Shown here piece by piece: positions 1-9,081 of a stretch of DNA of 42,978 bases (the stretch's first letter is position 1; each line of letters begins with the position of its first letter). Under the pieces are notes generated by a model. It was not told the origin of the DNA. It saw nothing but the letters and a program-made list of their open reading frames with translations, and ran no database searches. The translations under genes were made by a program, and so were the position numbers. This stretch comes from Campylobacter sp. (lineage in GTDB: Bacteria; Campylobacterota; Campylobacteria; Campylobacterales; Campylobacteraceae), in assembly GCA_022775765.1 (NCBI GenBank), contig JALFKC010000051.1:1-42978 (forward strand). Reading direction: 5' to 3'.

Positions 1-301
1 TTTTTAAGCTGGTTTAGGTAAAATCTTTATCAATTTGATTTGATTTTTAATTAGTTAAATTTAAATTTTACTCATTCAAACTAACTCTTTTTGAAAAATC
101 TAAAAAGTGCCAAATGTGTTTGAATTTATGCAATTTGATATTTTCATTTTTATAATTTAAATAGAATATTTTACTTTTAAATATAGTTCAAATTTTAAGC
201 AATTTTACTATTTTAAAACACCAAGCTATTTATGCCATATCCCAAATTTGCGGTTAATGTCAAAGGCGTCTTTGATTGCAACTAATTTTAATAAGGTAAA
301 T
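1..301. other. gene-free AT-rich stretch
   Basis: No open frame of useful length and no RNA gene recognised on either strand. The only structure seen is a small hairpin at 260-275 (TCAAAG, loop GCGT, CTTTGA) just beyond the sppA stop. It has no following T-run on the minus strand, so it is at best a weak terminator for sppA. Confidence 0.5.
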
Positions 302-1159
302 TTACCTTAAATTTATCCCCATCAAATTTACCAATGCACCGCTAAAGCTACTCTCTAAAGCTTTGCTAAATTTATCCATCAAAGGCGTTTTTGGCCATAC
401 TGGTGAGCTGACTCCACTTAGGGTTTCTACCCTTAATTTAGCGTCTTGCAGCGTCCCAACCCTATCAATTAGTCCTAGTTTTTTCGCGTCATCAGCTAAA
501 AATACTCTCGCGTTTGCCCAGCTATGTTTGGCGTTTATATTAAGCTTTCTTGCCTTTGCAACTTCAGTGGTAAAAAGTTCGTAACTTTTATCAGTTAGTT
601 CTTGCAAACTTTGCCTCTCAAGCTCGCTCCACTCTCTCATAATAGTTCCGGCTTGTTTGTATTCACCAGCTTGCACAGTTTGGGTAGAAATGCCGATTTT
701 ATCGGTTAAGTTTTGGATATTCATACCCTGCATTATTACGCCAATTGAGCCTATCATTGCTCCCTTATTAGCATAAATTTCCCTAGCCCAAACGCCACCC
801 AAATAGCTTCCACTAGCCATCGTCCCACCTGCATACGCAACTACTGGAATCTTCTCATTTAGTGCTTTTATAGCACCGCTTAGTTCAAAACTAGGTGCTA
901 ACGCTCCGCCAGGACTATCTATAAATAGTAGCACACCTTTGATCTCTTTGTTTTCAGAGATTTTATAAATTTGATTTAAAATTTTAGTATCGCCCATTAT
1001 AGGACCTTTTAGATCGATAATGGCTAAATTTGCATCCGATTTGGTTGTGGTAGAAAACGCCCCAAAAAGCCCAGCTATCAAAGCTATAACTACAAAAAAT
1101 TTGATGACAAATTTCAAAATATCAGCAAAAAATGCACCGATTGATTTCATAATTTCCAC
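302..1159 (-). CDS. sppA: signal peptide peptidase SppA, short form
   Basis: Membrane-anchored S49-family serine protease that cleaves signal peptides left in the membrane after protein export. At 285 residues it is the short single-domain form. One membrane segment lies at about residues 15-35, and the rest should face the periplasm. The likely nucleophile is Ser116 in the run GTMASGSYLGG, and the likely general base is Lys168 in AGEYKQAG, the Ser/Lys dyad of this family. The GTG start at 1159 sits 6 bases after GGAGG. An ATG three codons later (1150) would overlap the mqnF stop as ATGA but is 15 bases from the GGAGG, so the GTG is preferred. It is co-transcribed with mqnF, the same neighbour as in C. 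jejuni. Confidence 0.9.
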   Translation of the reverse strand: MEIMKSIGAFFADILKFVIKFFVVIALIAGLFGAFSTTTKSDANLAIIDLKGPIMGDTKILNQIYKISENKEIKGVLLFIDSPGGALAPSFELSGAIKALNEKIPVVAYAGGTMASGSYLGGVWAREIYANKGAMIGSIGVIMQGMNIQNLTDKIGISTQTVQAGEYKQAGTIMREWSELERQSLQELTDKSYELFTTEVAKARKLNINAKHSWANARVFLADDAKKLGLIDRVGTLQDAKLRVETLSGVSSPVWPKTPLMDKFSKALESSFSGALVNLMGINLR

Positions 1160-2364
1160 TCTTTTCCTCCTATAAATATAGTCTCACTCTCTTTGGTTTG
1201 AAGTATAAGCTCAAGTGCGATCTGATCTTCATCGCACACTTCAAACCCCTTAAATACCGCAATATCGGCTAGTTTGCCAGCTTCTAAGCTTCCATTTTCC
1301 AACCCCAAAGCTTTAGCCCCACTAAGTGTGCTAGCAAGAAGTAGAGTTTTGGCTAAATTTGGCAAATCTATTTCGCTATGAATTAGCAAATTTGCCCTTA
1401 ATTCATCAAAAAAATTCAGACTTATATTTGAGCTAAGCCCATCAGTGCCGATATTTAGTGATAATCCACTATCCAAAACCGCACTTAAATTTAATGGCTT
1501 ACTAATAAGCCTATTTGAAACCCCGCAAGTTGTAACCGAGTGCAAAGATGGATCAAAAACGCCAAAATCATCCACATAAACACAATGCGTAAAAAGCGTC
1601 CTAACGCTCTCAAAATACTCAATAAACTCATATCCATCATAAAATGGCCTAATATTTTTATCAAAAAAGCTTAGCCACTCTTTAAATTCACCATTTCCAT
1701 TAAAGAGCCACTGTTTTTCATATTCGCTTTCCAAAAAATGTGTGCTTAAAATGAGCGAGTTATCTTTGGCAAACTTAGCGGCTTTTTTAGCGAGTTCGCT
1801 TCTTGTAGAGTAGGGGGCGTGAACTGAAATAGCTGGGATAAAATTATCGCTTTTAAGCTTAGCGATTTTTTCAAAACGGCTCAAAAAATTATCCCAGTTT
1901 TTGGTTATAGCCGAGTCATTTGCACCCAAAATTTCACTAAAAAGCACCACCCTAGCTGGGCTAGAGACGCACTCGTTGGTATCTAATCCATAGCTTGAAA
2001 CCGCCCCAATTGTGCCAACGCCACTTTTTATCATTGTGTTTATAGCCTTAGTTACAACCCCACCACTCAAAGAGCTTGTAAGGTCAATCCTAGCTTCAAC
2101 TATACTTTTGACCCATTTTAGAAAATCCCCATAATAAAGACTTGTGAGATTTTGGCTAAACTCAAGGTGGGTGTGGGTGTTGATGAGTGATGGCATAACT
2201 ATACTATCACTATAATCATAAATTATGGTGTCTTTAAATTTAGCGTAAATTTCATCAAATTTGCCAATAGAGCGAATTCTATCATCAAAAGCGATCGCCA
2301 TATCTTTTAAAATAGTGAAATTTTCATCGCAAATTAGGATGTATTTTGCCTTTAAAATATTCAT
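1147..2364 (-). CDS. mqnF: aminofutalosine deaminase family metallo-hydrolase (MqnF-like)
   Basis: Amidohydrolase-superfamily protein of 405 residues. In Campylobacter the gene at this position is the aminofutalosine deaminase of the futalosine route to menaquinone. Visible metal-site motifs are the HxH pair in NTHTHLEFS (His64, His66), later histidines in STHFLES and FTHCVY, and the aspartate in IGTDGLSSN. The frame stays open upstream through the opposite-strand aroQ promoter, but the real start is the ATG at 2364, preceded by AAGGAG four bases away. Its last codons overlap the sppA start. The substrate is inferred from family and synteny; a general chlorohydrolase or guanine-deaminase-like role cannot be excluded from sequence alone. 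Confidence 0.82.
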   Translation of the reverse strand: MNILKAKYILICDENFTILKDMAIAFDDRIRSIGKFDEIYAKFKDTIIYDYSDSIVMPSLINTHTHLEFSQNLTSLYYGDFLKWVKSIVEARIDLTSSLSGGVVTKAINTMIKSGVGTIGAVSSYGLDTNECVSSPARVVLFSEILGANDSAITKNWDNFLSRFEKIAKLKSDNFIPAISVHAPYSTRSELAKKAAKFAKDNSLILSTHFLESEYEKQWLFNGNGEFKEWLSFFDKNIRPFYDGYEFIEYFESVRTLFTHCVYVDDFGVFDPSLHSVTTCGVSNRLISKPLNLSAVLDSGLSLNIGTDGLSSNISLNFFDELRANLLIHSEIDLPNLAKTLLLASTLSGAKALGLENGSLEAGKLADIAVFKGFEVCDEDQIALELILQTKESETIFIGGKEWKL

Positions 2365-2382
2365 TTTTCTCCTTGAGCTTAA

Positions 2383-2407
2383 ATTGTAGCGAAATTTTAG
2401 ATATAAT
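2383..2407. promoter_or_regulatory. divergent promoters for mqnF-sppA and aroQ
   Basis: On the plus strand TATAAT lies at 2402-2407, about 30 bases before the aroQ ATG, with AAAAGG in between as ribosome site. On the minus strand TACAAT (2388 down to 2383) would start RNA near 2376, just ahead of the mqnF AAGGAG. No convincing -35 boxes are seen, which is normal for Campylobacter. Confidence 0.5.
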
Positions 2408-2436
2408 ACGCATAATTTTATCTTAAAAGGAATAAT

Positions 2437-2916
2437 ATGAAAATAATGGTAATTCAAGGACCAAACATCAATATGCTTGGAAAAAGAGAAAAAAATATCT
2501 ATGGCAATATGACTATGGAAGAGATTCACAGCCAAATGAAGGCAGTTGCAGACCAAAGCAACAACGAAATAGAGTTTTTCCAAAGCAATTTTGAGGGCGA
2601 AATAGTAGATAAAATCCAGGAGTGCTATGGTGAGTTTGATGGCATAATCATCAATCCAGCTGCATATACTCACACCTCTGTTGCGATAAGAGACGCACTT
2701 TTAGCAGTTAGCTTGCCAGTAATTGAGGTGCATATCTCAAATATCGCAAGAAGAGAGGAATTTAGACAAAAGAGCCTTATTTCTTCAGTTACAGCAGGGC
2801 AAATCATCGGCTTTGGGCCACTTGGGTATCATTTGGCGATGATGGCGATGATTCAGATTTTTGAACAGATCAAATTAGTCAAAGCAGCCAGAGAAAAAAA
2901 ACAAACTAATGAGTAG
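2437..2916 (+). CDS. aroQ: 3-dehydroquinate dehydratase, type II
   Basis: Cytoplasmic shikimate-pathway enzyme that dehydrates 3-dehydroquinate to 3-dehydroshikimate. The 159-residue length is typical of the type II (dodecameric) family. Family motifs are clear: [11 protein letters not shown] at the N-terminus, the active-site Tyr in NIYGNMT, the substrate loop [16 protein letters not shown], and EVHISN with the catalytic His. It starts at an ATG with AAAAGG just upstream. It is the first gene of a plus-strand run into pepP and folK. The pepP start lies inside its last codons (8 bases shared), so translation is probably coupled. Confidence 0.95.
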   Translation: MKIMVIQGPNINMLGKREKNIYGNMTMEEIHSQMKAVADQSNNEIEFFQSNFEGEIVDKIQECYGEFDGIIINPAAYTHTSVAIRDALLAVSLPVIEVHISNIARREEFRQKSLISSVTAGQIIGFGPLGYHLAMMAMIQIFEQIKLVKAAREKKQTNE

Positions 2917-3925
2917 TTATATACTTCAAGATCAAAATGCCGTATTTTATGAGTGTGGCTATAGCTGCGACAATGAAATTTTACTAGTTAGCAAAGATGA
3001 GAAGTTTTTGCTAACTGACGCTAGATACGGCATAGAAGCTAGTGAGCTTTCGCGGGATACAGAAGTTATAATTATCAAAGACACTCTAATCAAAGAGTGT
3101 GCTAGCCTTATAAAAAAGCTTGGGTTAAAAGAGCTGATTTTTGACCCAAATGACTTTACTTACGCACAGTTTATTGCTTTGAATACTGAAGTTAGCGTAA
3201 AATTTATCAGCAGGCCAAATTTTTCCAAACTAAAAAGAATTGTAAAAACTAGTGATGAGATTTCACTTCTAAAGCAAGCTAGCACCCTTGGAGCAAAATG
3301 CTTTGATGAGTTTGCTTATTTGATTAAATTTGGTTCTAGCGAAAAAGAGCTATTTTTTTATGCAGAGCAAACTTTCAAGCAAAAAGGTGAGTGCGGCCTA
3401 TCTTTTGAGCCAATTGTAGCCATAAATCAAAATGCCGCTAAGGCTCACGCCTTACCAAGTGAGAAAAAGCTAAAAAATGGCGATCTATTTTTGCTTGACG
3501 CGGGAGTTAGATATCAAAAATACTGCTCTGATAGAACTAGAACGGCGTGTTTTGATGGTTTGATAAATTTCTCAAAAGATCAAATTTTTAAAAGTCAAAA
3601 ACAAAATGAAATTTATGAAATCGTCAAAGAGGCTCAAAAAAAGGCGATTGAGTTTATAAAACCGGGCGTTTTAGCCAAAGAAATAGACGCTGTGGCTAGA
3701 GAGATCATCGTTTCAAATGGGTATGAAAAGCAGTTTTTTCATAGTACAGGGCATGGCGTTGGGCTTGATATACACGAACTTCCTATCATTTCGCAAAAAA
3801 GTGACACTGTTATAAAAGAGGGGATGGTTTTTAGCGTAGAACCTGGCATTTATATTGAGAATGAATTTGGTGTTAGAATTGAAGATGTGGTGGTTGTAAC
3901 GCCTGATGGGTGCGAAATTTTATAA
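2909..3925 (+). CDS. pepP: Xaa-Pro aminopeptidase / M24 metallopeptidase
   Basis: Cytoplasmic dinuclear-metal peptidase that removes an N-terminal residue preceding proline. It is 338 residues: an N-terminal creatinase-like domain (about 1-115) and a pita-bread catalytic domain. All five expected metal ligands are visible: Asp197 in LLDAG, Asp208 in CSDRT, His282 in [11 protein letters not shown], Glu311 in EPGIYIE and Glu325 in VRIEDV. Its start overlaps aroQ by 8 bases and its stop shares one base with the folK ATG. The M24 assignment is firm; proline specificity is family-based. Confidence 0.88.
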   Translation: MSSYILQDQNAVFYECGYSCDNEILLVSKDEKFLLTDARYGIEASELSRDTEVIIIKDTLIKECASLIKKLGLKELIFDPNDFTYAQFIALNTEVSVKFISRPNFSKLKRIVKTSDEISLLKQASTLGAKCFDEFAYLIKFGSSEKELFFYAEQTFKQKGECGLSFEPIVAINQNAAKAHALPSEKKLKNGDLFLLDAGVRYQKYCSDRTRTACFDGLINFSKDQIFKSQKQNEIYEIVKEAQKKAIEFIKPGVLAKEIDAVAREIIVSNGYEKQFFHSTGHGVGLDIHELPIISQKSDTVIKEGMVFSVEPGIYIENEFGVRIEDVVVVTPDGCEIL

Positions 3926-4395
3926 TGTTAAAAGGGGCTAGGGCTTTTATAAAAAGCGAGTTTTTTCCATCAAAATTTGCATTCAAAAATGGCTATAAAT
4001 TTAGCTTTATTTTAGGCGTTGGGGGTAATGTCGGCGATACTAGAACTAGATTTAAAAGGCTGTTTTGGCGTCTTAAAAAAGACAAAAGATTTCATATAGT
4101 TTTAATCTCATCTATTTTAAAAAATGAGGCTTTTGGCTACAAAAATCAGCCCGATTTTTTAAATGCGGTTATGCTTTTGCAAACTTCGCTATCGCCACTT
4201 CAAACGCTTAAAATTTGCAACCATTTAGAAAGGGTTTTTAGACGCCAAAGAAGCTTTAAAAACGCCCCTAGAACGCTTGATTTAGATTTGTTGTATTTTA
4301 GCAAAAAAGTTAGACCCCAAACACGCTTGATTTTACCGCACCCAGGCGTTAATGATAGGATTAGCGTGATAGTGCCATTAGGAGAAATTTTATAA
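3925..4395 (+). CDS. folK: 6-hydroxymethyl-7,8-dihydropterin pyrophosphokinase (HPPK)
   Basis: Folate-biosynthesis enzyme that transfers pyrophosphate from ATP to hydroxymethyl-dihydropterin. HPPK signatures are LGVGGNVGDTRTRF near residue 35 and NAPRTLDLDLLYF near residue 115, the latter holding the metal-binding DxD, followed by LPHPGVNDR. I use the ATG at 3925, which overlaps the pepP stop as TAATG, giving 156 residues; an in-frame GTG at 3910 would lie inside pepP. The 30 or so residues before the HPPK core are longer than usual, and their role is not evident. Confidence 0.9.
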   Translation: MLKGARAFIKSEFFPSKFAFKNGYKFSFILGVGGNVGDTRTRFKRLFWRLKKDKRFHIVLISSILKNEAFGYKNQPDFLNAVMLLQTSLSPLQTLKICNHLERVFRRQRSFKNAPRTLDLDLLYFSKKVRPQTRLILPHPGVNDRISVIVPLGEIL

Positions 4396-4403
4396 GGAAA
4401 TTT

Positions 4404-5000
4404 ATGGATTACAAACAAATTTTTAAAGAGATAAGAAGCTCAAAAGTTTTAAACAAGTTGCCACAAAATTGTGTGACATTTTTTGGCTCGGCTAGATTTG
4501 ATGAGAGCAATGAGTATTGCCAAAAAACTGCCATTTTAGCTGGGCGTCTAGCAGATAGTGGATACACTATCATTACAGGTGGCGGTGGTGGGATTATGCA
4601 AGCTGCCAATAAAGGAGCTTATGAAAGTGACCCAAACAAAAGTATAGGGCTTAATATAATTTTGCCAAAGGAACAAGGGGTTAATGAGTATGTCACGCAC
4701 TCTTTGATGTTTTCACAGCTCGCACTTAGAAAAACAGCCCTAATTGTAAAATCGGAAATTTTTATCATAATGCCTGGCGGATTTGGGACGATGGATGAGC
4801 TTTTTGAAATTTTGGTTTTGGTGCAAACTAGACTAAAAAAAGCAAAAATTTATCTTTATGGGGTGAGCTTTTTTAGGCCTTTAATTGAGTTTATGAAAAC
4901 TTCACTAATTGAGACTAAGGCGATATCGCCAAGTGATTTGGATATTTTTGTTTTGAGTGATGACATAGATGAAATTTACTCAAAAATAGTTGGAAATTAG
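4404..5000 (+). CDS. LOG-family Rossmann-fold protein (TIGR00730 type)
   Basis: A 198-residue member of the LOG / 'lysine decarboxylase-like' family. The diagnostic PGGFGTMDE motif (PGGxGTxxE) and the glycine-rich ITGGGGGIMQAAN loop are both present. Characterised relatives are nucleotide 5'-monophosphate phosphoribohydrolases that release a base from AMP-type substrates. True lysine decarboxylase activity is not expected. The start is the ATG after AAGGAAATTT, eight bases beyond the folK stop, so it is probably co-transcribed with aroQ-pepP-folK. The physiological substrate in Campylobacter is unknown to me. Confidence 0.85.
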   Translation: MDYKQIFKEIRSSKVLNKLPQNCVTFFGSARFDESNEYCQKTAILAGRLADSGYTIITGGGGGIMQAANKGAYESDPNKSIGLNIILPKEQGVNEYVTHSLMFSQLALRKTALIVKSEIFIIMPGGFGTMDELFEILVLVQTRLKKAKIYLYGVSFFRPLIEFMKTSLIETKAISPSDLDIFVLSDDIDEIYSKIVGN

Positions 5001-5041
5001 TTTTTTGTTGCGATAAATTTTGTTAGAATTATGGATTAAAA

Positions 5042-5047
5042 TATAAT
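5042..5047 (+). promoter_or_regulatory. -10 box upstream of mnmA
   Basis: TATAAT lies 15 bases before the mnmA TTG start, with AGGAAA between. RNA would begin near 5054, leaving a very short leader or none over the ribosome site, so the true start site may differ slightly. Confidence 0.4.
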
Positions 5048-5062
5048 TATTAGGAAATAAAA

Positions 5063-6085
5063 TTGAAAATTTTAGTTGCGATGAGTGGTGGTGTAGATAG
5101 TTCAATGACTGCCAAAATTCTTAAAGACGCAGGCAATGAAGTTCAAGGGTGTTATATGAGACTTCACAAAAAACCTGGCTACCACGAAGAAAATATCAGA
5201 AAAGTGAAAAAAGTCGGAGAGTTTTTAGGGATCAAAACTCATATTTTGGACCTTGAAGATGAATTTGAAGAGATGGTTTATAAGCCATTTGTTAGTTCGT
5301 ATAAAAATGGCCTAACACCAAATCCCTGTGCCCTTTGTAACCGCTATATCAAGCTTGGAAAACTGCTTGAGTTTGCCAAAAGTTTGGGGTGCGAAAAGCT
5401 AGCAACTGGGCACTATGTAAGGGTTGAGGATTCGCTTTTGAAGGTTGCAATTGACCTTAGCAAAGACCAAAGCTATTTTTTGGCAAATATTGACCCCGCT
5501 TCACTTCCTTTTATGATTTTCCCGCTTGGTGGTATGTATAAAAGCGAAGTTAAGGCTATGGCTAGAAACTACCCTGAGCTTATAGAGATTGCAGGACAGA
5601 AAGAAAGCAGTGAAATTTGCTTTGTAGAGACCACTTATATTGATATTTTAAAACGCCATTTTGACCCTGATATGCTAGGAATTGTTAAGGATAAAGATGG
5701 CAATAAAGTTGGAAAACATGATGGATATATGCACTACACAATCGGTAAAAGACGCGGTTTTAGCGTAGATGGTGCACACGAGCCTCACTATGTTACTTCC
5801 ATCAACCCGAACTCAAATGAGATCACAGTTGGGACAAAAGATGAGCTTGATACCTATAACTTTAATCTTAAAAATTTTAATAATTTTTTAAGCTTTGAAA
5901 AAATTAAAAATATGGATAAAATTTATGCCAAAATTCGCTATAGAAGCAAAAAACTTGAGGCTAAATTTGATAATAATTTTAAAAGTGTGCATTTAAAAAC
6001 ACCAGCTAGTGGCGTAGCATCTGGGCAATTAGCGGTATTTTATGATGAGTTTGATAGGGTTGTGGCAAGCGGTTTTATAGCTTGA
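5063..6085 (+). CDS. mnmA: tRNA-specific 2-thiouridylase MnmA
   Basis: Cytoplasmic enzyme that installs sulfur at C2 of the wobble uridine (U34) in Lys, Glu and Gln tRNAs, using ATP and a sulfur relay. The ATP pyrophosphatase loop is SGGVDSSM (residues 8-15). The catalytic cysteines are Cys92 in [11 protein letters not shown] and Cys185 in SSEICFVE, and a further Cys89 makes a CxxC. At 340 residues it is slightly shorter than E. coli MnmA. The start is a TTG preceded by AGGAAATAAAA; no ATG lies nearby in frame. It appears to be a single-gene unit, followed by 167 AT-rich bases carrying the petABC promoter. Confidence 0.94.
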   Translation: MKILVAMSGGVDSSMTAKILKDAGNEVQGCYMRLHKKPGYHEENIRKVKKVGEFLGIKTHILDLEDEFEEMVYKPFVSSYKNGLTPNPCALCNRYIKLGKLLEFAKSLGCEKLATGHYVRVEDSLLKVAIDLSKDQSYFLANIDPASLPFMIFPLGGMYKSEVKAMARNYPELIEIAGQKESSEICFVETTYIDILKRHFDPDMLGIVKDKDGNKVGKHDGYMHYTIGKRRGFSVDGAHEPHYVTSINPNSNEITVGTKDELDTYNFNLKNFNNFLSFEKIKNMDKIYAKIRYRSKKLEAKFDNNFKSVHLKTPASGVASGQLAVFYDEFDRVVASGFIA

Positions 6086-6217
6086 GTTTGTAAAATTTTA
6101 CTAAAATTAATAATAATTTTTGCATTATAATTGAAAAATTATGTCAAAAAGTGATAGAATATCCATTTGCATTTAAAACAATATAATAATAAAATTTGCT
6201 TTTAATGTAAAAAAAGA

Positions 6218-6223
6218 TATAAT
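6218..6223 (+). promoter_or_regulatory. -10 box for petABC
   Basis: The sequence GATATAAT, with TATAAT at 6218-6223, lies 30 bases before the petA ATG and is followed by AAAGGAAAGG as ribosome site. No -35 box is evident. Confidence 0.5.
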
Positions 6224-6252
6224 CAACTTCAAATTTATTATAAAGGAAAGGT

Positions 6253-6756
6253 ATGACTGAACAAAACGACAGACGCGGTTTTATCGGTATGGCTTTTGGT
6301 GCGGTTGCAGCGGTGGGCGGAATATTTTCGCTTGTTGCTATGAAAAAGACATGGGATCCGCTTCCAAGCGTAAAAGCAGCCGGAATTACTAGCGTGGATC
6401 TAAATGCGGTAAAAGAGGGTGAGCTGTATCAAACAGAGTGGCGTAAAAAACCTATCTTTATCATCAAAAAGACAGCTGAGATGGCACCAAATGATGCTAG
6501 AGATGTGGTTGTTGGTAACGATAGATTTATAGTGTGCATAGGACTTTGCACTCACTTAGGCTGTATCCCTGCTTATAAGCCATCAAATAGTGAGTTTGTG
6601 TGTGCGTGTCACGGCGGTATTTTCAATGCTGATGGAGTTAATACTTTTGGACCACCTCCAAGACCGCTTGATATTCCACCTTTTAAAGTTGATGGCACAA
6701 ATCTAGTTCTTGGTGAAGTTGGACCTGAGTATGAAAAACTCATGGCTAACGCTTAA
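6253..6756 (+). CDS. petA: ubiquinol/menaquinol-cytochrome c reductase Rieske iron-sulfur subunit
   Basis: Carries the 2Fe-2S centre of the cytochrome bc1 complex on the periplasmic face of the inner membrane. The N-terminus has a twin-arginine motif (Arg7-Arg8, NDRRGFIG) before a hydrophobic helix at about 10-30, so it should be Tat-exported and stay anchored. Cluster box I is CTHLGC (Cys99, His101, Cys104) and box II is CACHGG (Cys117, Cys119, His120). Two residues per box bind iron and the other two cysteines form a disulfide. The 167-residue length is normal. It is the first gene of petABC, with petB 11 bases on. Confidence 0.95.
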   Translation: MTEQNDRRGFIGMAFGAVAAVGGIFSLVAMKKTWDPLPSVKAAGITSVDLNAVKEGELYQTEWRKKPIFIIKKTAEMAPNDARDVVVGNDRFIVCIGLCTHLGCIPAYKPSNSEFVCACHGGIFNADGVNTFGPPPRPLDIPPFKVDGTNLVLGEVGPEYEKLMANA

Positions 6757-6767
6757 AAGGGGGTTGT

Positions 6768-8033
6768 ATGGCACATATTAAAAAATCAAATAGCTTATTT
6801 GAATGGTTTGATCAAAGACTTGCGATAGATAAATTTTGGAAAGTTTTGGCAGCTGAGTACTGGATTCCAAAAAACATAAGTTTTCTTTGGGCAATGGGTG
6901 TTATTTTATTAGTTTTATTTGTTTTACTGCTTGTTAGTGGGCTTATGCTTTTATCATATTACAAACCTGATGCATTGACTGCATTTGATAGCGTAAATAA
7001 AGTCATTATGCAAGAGGTTGAGTATGGTTGGCTTTGGAGACATATTCACGCAGTTGGTGCGTCTGTAGTTTTCTTAATTATATATATTCATACTCTAACA
7101 GCGATCTATTACCGCTCATACAAAAGTGGCAGAGAGATGATTTGGGTAAGCGGTATTATCATAATGATACTATTTTCTGCTGAAGCGTTTAGTGGATATA
7201 TGCTTCCTTGGGGGCAGATGAGTTACTGGGCAGCACAAGTTATCACTCAGCTTTTTGGTGGTATTCCAGTTATTGGTGATGCGGTAGTTGAGTGGATTAG
7301 AGGCGATTATGCAGTTAGTGACCCAACTCTTACAAGATTTTTTATGCTTCATGTATGCTTGCTTCCTTTGCTTATTATAGTTTTGATTGCAGTGCATTTT
7401 TACTCTCTAAGAGTTCCACATGTCAATAATCTTGACGCTGAAGAGCTTGATTTTGACTTAGAGGCTGAAAAATACCTTGATGGCAAGACAAAAGAGTCAA
7501 AAGTTATACCATTTTGGCCGGGATTTTTGGCAAAAGATTTTTTTTATGTAAGTATCTTTTTGATATTTTTCTTTTATTTGGTTGGCTTCCACTATGGATT
7601 TGCTATGGACCCAATAAATTTTGACCCTGCAAATCACCTAAAAACTCCAGCACACATCTATCCTGAATGGTATTTTTTGTGGGAATATGAGATTTTAAGA
7701 GGATTTTTCTTTGATGTAGGACCTTTAAAAGCGGCCGATATCGGACTTATGGCGTTTGGTTTTGCTATGGTTTCACTACTATTTATCCCTTGGCTTGATA
7801 GAAGTGATGTAGTTGAACCGGCTCACAAAAACAAAGCGTTTTTTGTATGGTTTTGGGTTTTGATAGTGGATATGATAGCTTTAAGTGTATTTGGTAAGCT
7901 TCCTGCTGATGGATATACTTTAGGTATAGCTAATACCTATATAGGATTTGTGCTTTCTATAGGATATATTTTCCTTATACTTGTAGCACTACCTTTGATA
8001 ACTATAAATGAAAGAAAAAGGAGAGCTGCATGA
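6768..8033 (+). CDS. petB: cytochrome b subunit of bc1 complex
   Basis: Integral inner-membrane subunit that holds two b haems and the quinol sites. It is 421 residues with about eight or nine membrane segments. Haem-ligand histidines are expected in WRHIHAVGAS and in the later segment LIAVHFYSLRVPH. The Qo-site motif region reads HIYPEWYFLWEYEILRG, the PEWY signature of this family. The b6-like and subunit IV-like halves are fused in one chain, as in other bc1-type complexes. It starts at an ATG after GGGGG, and its stop overlaps the petC ATG as ATGA. Confidence 0.95.
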   Translation: MAHIKKSNSLFEWFDQRLAIDKFWKVLAAEYWIPKNISFLWAMGVILLVLFVLLLVSGLMLLSYYKPDALTAFDSVNKVIMQEVEYGWLWRHIHAVGASVVFLIIYIHTLTAIYYRSYKSGREMIWVSGIIIMILFSAEAFSGYMLPWGQMSYWAAQVITQLFGGIPVIGDAVVEWIRGDYAVSDPTLTRFFMLHVCLLPLLIIVLIAVHFYSLRVPHVNNLDAEELDFDLEAEKYLDGKTKESKVIPFWPGFLAKDFFYVSIFLIFFFYLVGFHYGFAMDPINFDPANHLKTPAHIYPEWYFLWEYEILRGFFFDVGPLKAADIGLMAFGFAMVSLLFIPWLDRSDVVEPAHKNKAFFVWFWVLIVDMIALSVFGKLPADGYTLGIANTYIGFVLSIGYIFLILVALPLITINERKRRAA

Positions 8034-9055
8034 AAGAGATAAAAACACTAATAATTGTCATTTTCTTTTCAGGTTTGCTTTATATTGGGATAGAGCCTTA
8101 TGCACACAGCAAGCTTAATCCAGCTGTTGCACCTGCAAACTACGACTTTGCGGCCGAAGATATTGCCCTTGCAACTACAAATGTTGAAAAAGCAAAAACA
8201 AGTGTCACAAGGGCTGAAAAAATTGGCGATGAAAAAATGATAGATGGTGCTAAAAAAGAGCTTGAGATAGCAGAAGCTAGTCTTAAAACTTATAGCGAGT
8301 TTTGGGACGGAATAAACGTTATTGATCTCTCAAAAGGCGACACAGCTAATGGTAAAGAACTATTTAGTATGGCGTGTGTGAGTTGTCACTCACTAACTGC
8401 TGATGGATTTGAGCCTATGATGAGTGCAATTGATGGAAGTAATGCATATGGGGTTAATCCACCAGATCTTAGCAGTGCAGGCAAAATTTATGACGCTAAA
8501 TTTTTAGCTGCGGTTATTCAAAAGCCAACTTTAGCTATGAAAGTGGATCATAAATTTGATGGTGTTGAAAACTTCCACCCTATGACTGAGTTTATGGGAA
8601 TGGGCGGTGATGTTAATGAAGAGACTGCCGATATCGTAGCATATCTTAAATCAGTTGCTCCAGCAAATATGGAAAACAAAGAGGTATTTGTAGATGCTTG
8701 CGTAAGATGCCATGATATGAAATATGATGAAGTTTATGTGGGTGGTGATAGAGTTGCACTTGCAAACTATCTTGGATCAAATCCCCCTGATCTTTCAATG
8801 TATATCAGATCAAGAGGCGTTCAGTATCTTCATGAGTTTATGAACGATACTCAAAAGCTTCTTCCAGGAACTGCTATGCCTAGAGTGGGTCTTACTAGTG
8901 AGGCTGAAGCTCAAGTTGTAGCATATATGCAAGATATTGGTGATTCTAAAAAAGACGAGAGAGAAAAAGTAAGTATCTATATAATGATATATTTTGTGAT
9001 ACTTGCTGTATTTGCTGGTCTTTGGAAGAAAAAGATCTGGTCTAAACTTCACTAA
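8030..9055 (+). CDS. petC: dihaem cytochrome c subunit of bc1 complex
   Basis: Membrane-anchored cytochrome c that takes electrons from the Rieske protein. Campylobacterota use a two-haem c-type subunit in place of classical cytochrome c1, and two CxxCH sites are present: Cys116-Cys119-His120 (CVSCH) and Cys224-Cys227-His228 (CVRCH). There is one hydrophobic segment near the N-terminus (about 5-22) and another at the C-terminus (about 315-333). Residues 42-90 form a charged, alanine- and lysine-rich helix between the anchor and the first haem domain. It overlaps petB by four bases and ends the petABC operon. Confidence 0.93.
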   Translation: MKEIKTLIIVIFFSGLLYIGIEPYAHSKLNPAVAPANYDFAAEDIALATTNVEKAKTSVTRAEKIGDEKMIDGAKKELEIAEASLKTYSEFWDGINVIDLSKGDTANGKELFSMACVSCHSLTADGFEPMMSAIDGSNAYGVNPPDLSSAGKIYDAKFLAAVIQKPTLAMKVDHKFDGVENFHPMTEFMGMGGDVNEETADIVAYLKSVAPANMENKEVFVDACVRCHDMKYDEVYVGGDRVALANYLGSNPPDLSMYIRSRGVQYLHEFMNDTQKLLPGTAMPRVGLTSEAEAQVVAYMQDIGDSKKDEREKVSIYIMIYFVILAVFAGLWKKKIWSKLH

Positions 9056-9059
9056 TGAG

Positions 9060-9076
9060 TGGCTCAAAAAGAGCCA
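9060..9076 (+). terminator. hairpin after petC
   Basis: TGGCTC, loop AAAAA, GAGCCA begins five bases after the petC stop and is followed only by ATCTTTAT, so the T-run is weak. It could reduce read-through from petABC into the corA-like gene, whose ATG lies six bases downstream. Confidence 0.4.
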
Positions 9077-9081
9077 TCTTT

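Noticed and set aside
2365-2673. N-terminal extension of the mqnF frame to 508 residues
   Set aside because: It would read through the divergent promoter and into aroQ on the other strand. The ATG at 2364 with AAGGAG gives a normal-length enzyme.
3910-3924. Earlier GTG start for folK
   Set aside because: Lies inside pepP without a ribosome site; the ATG at 3925 overlaps the pepP stop in the usual way.
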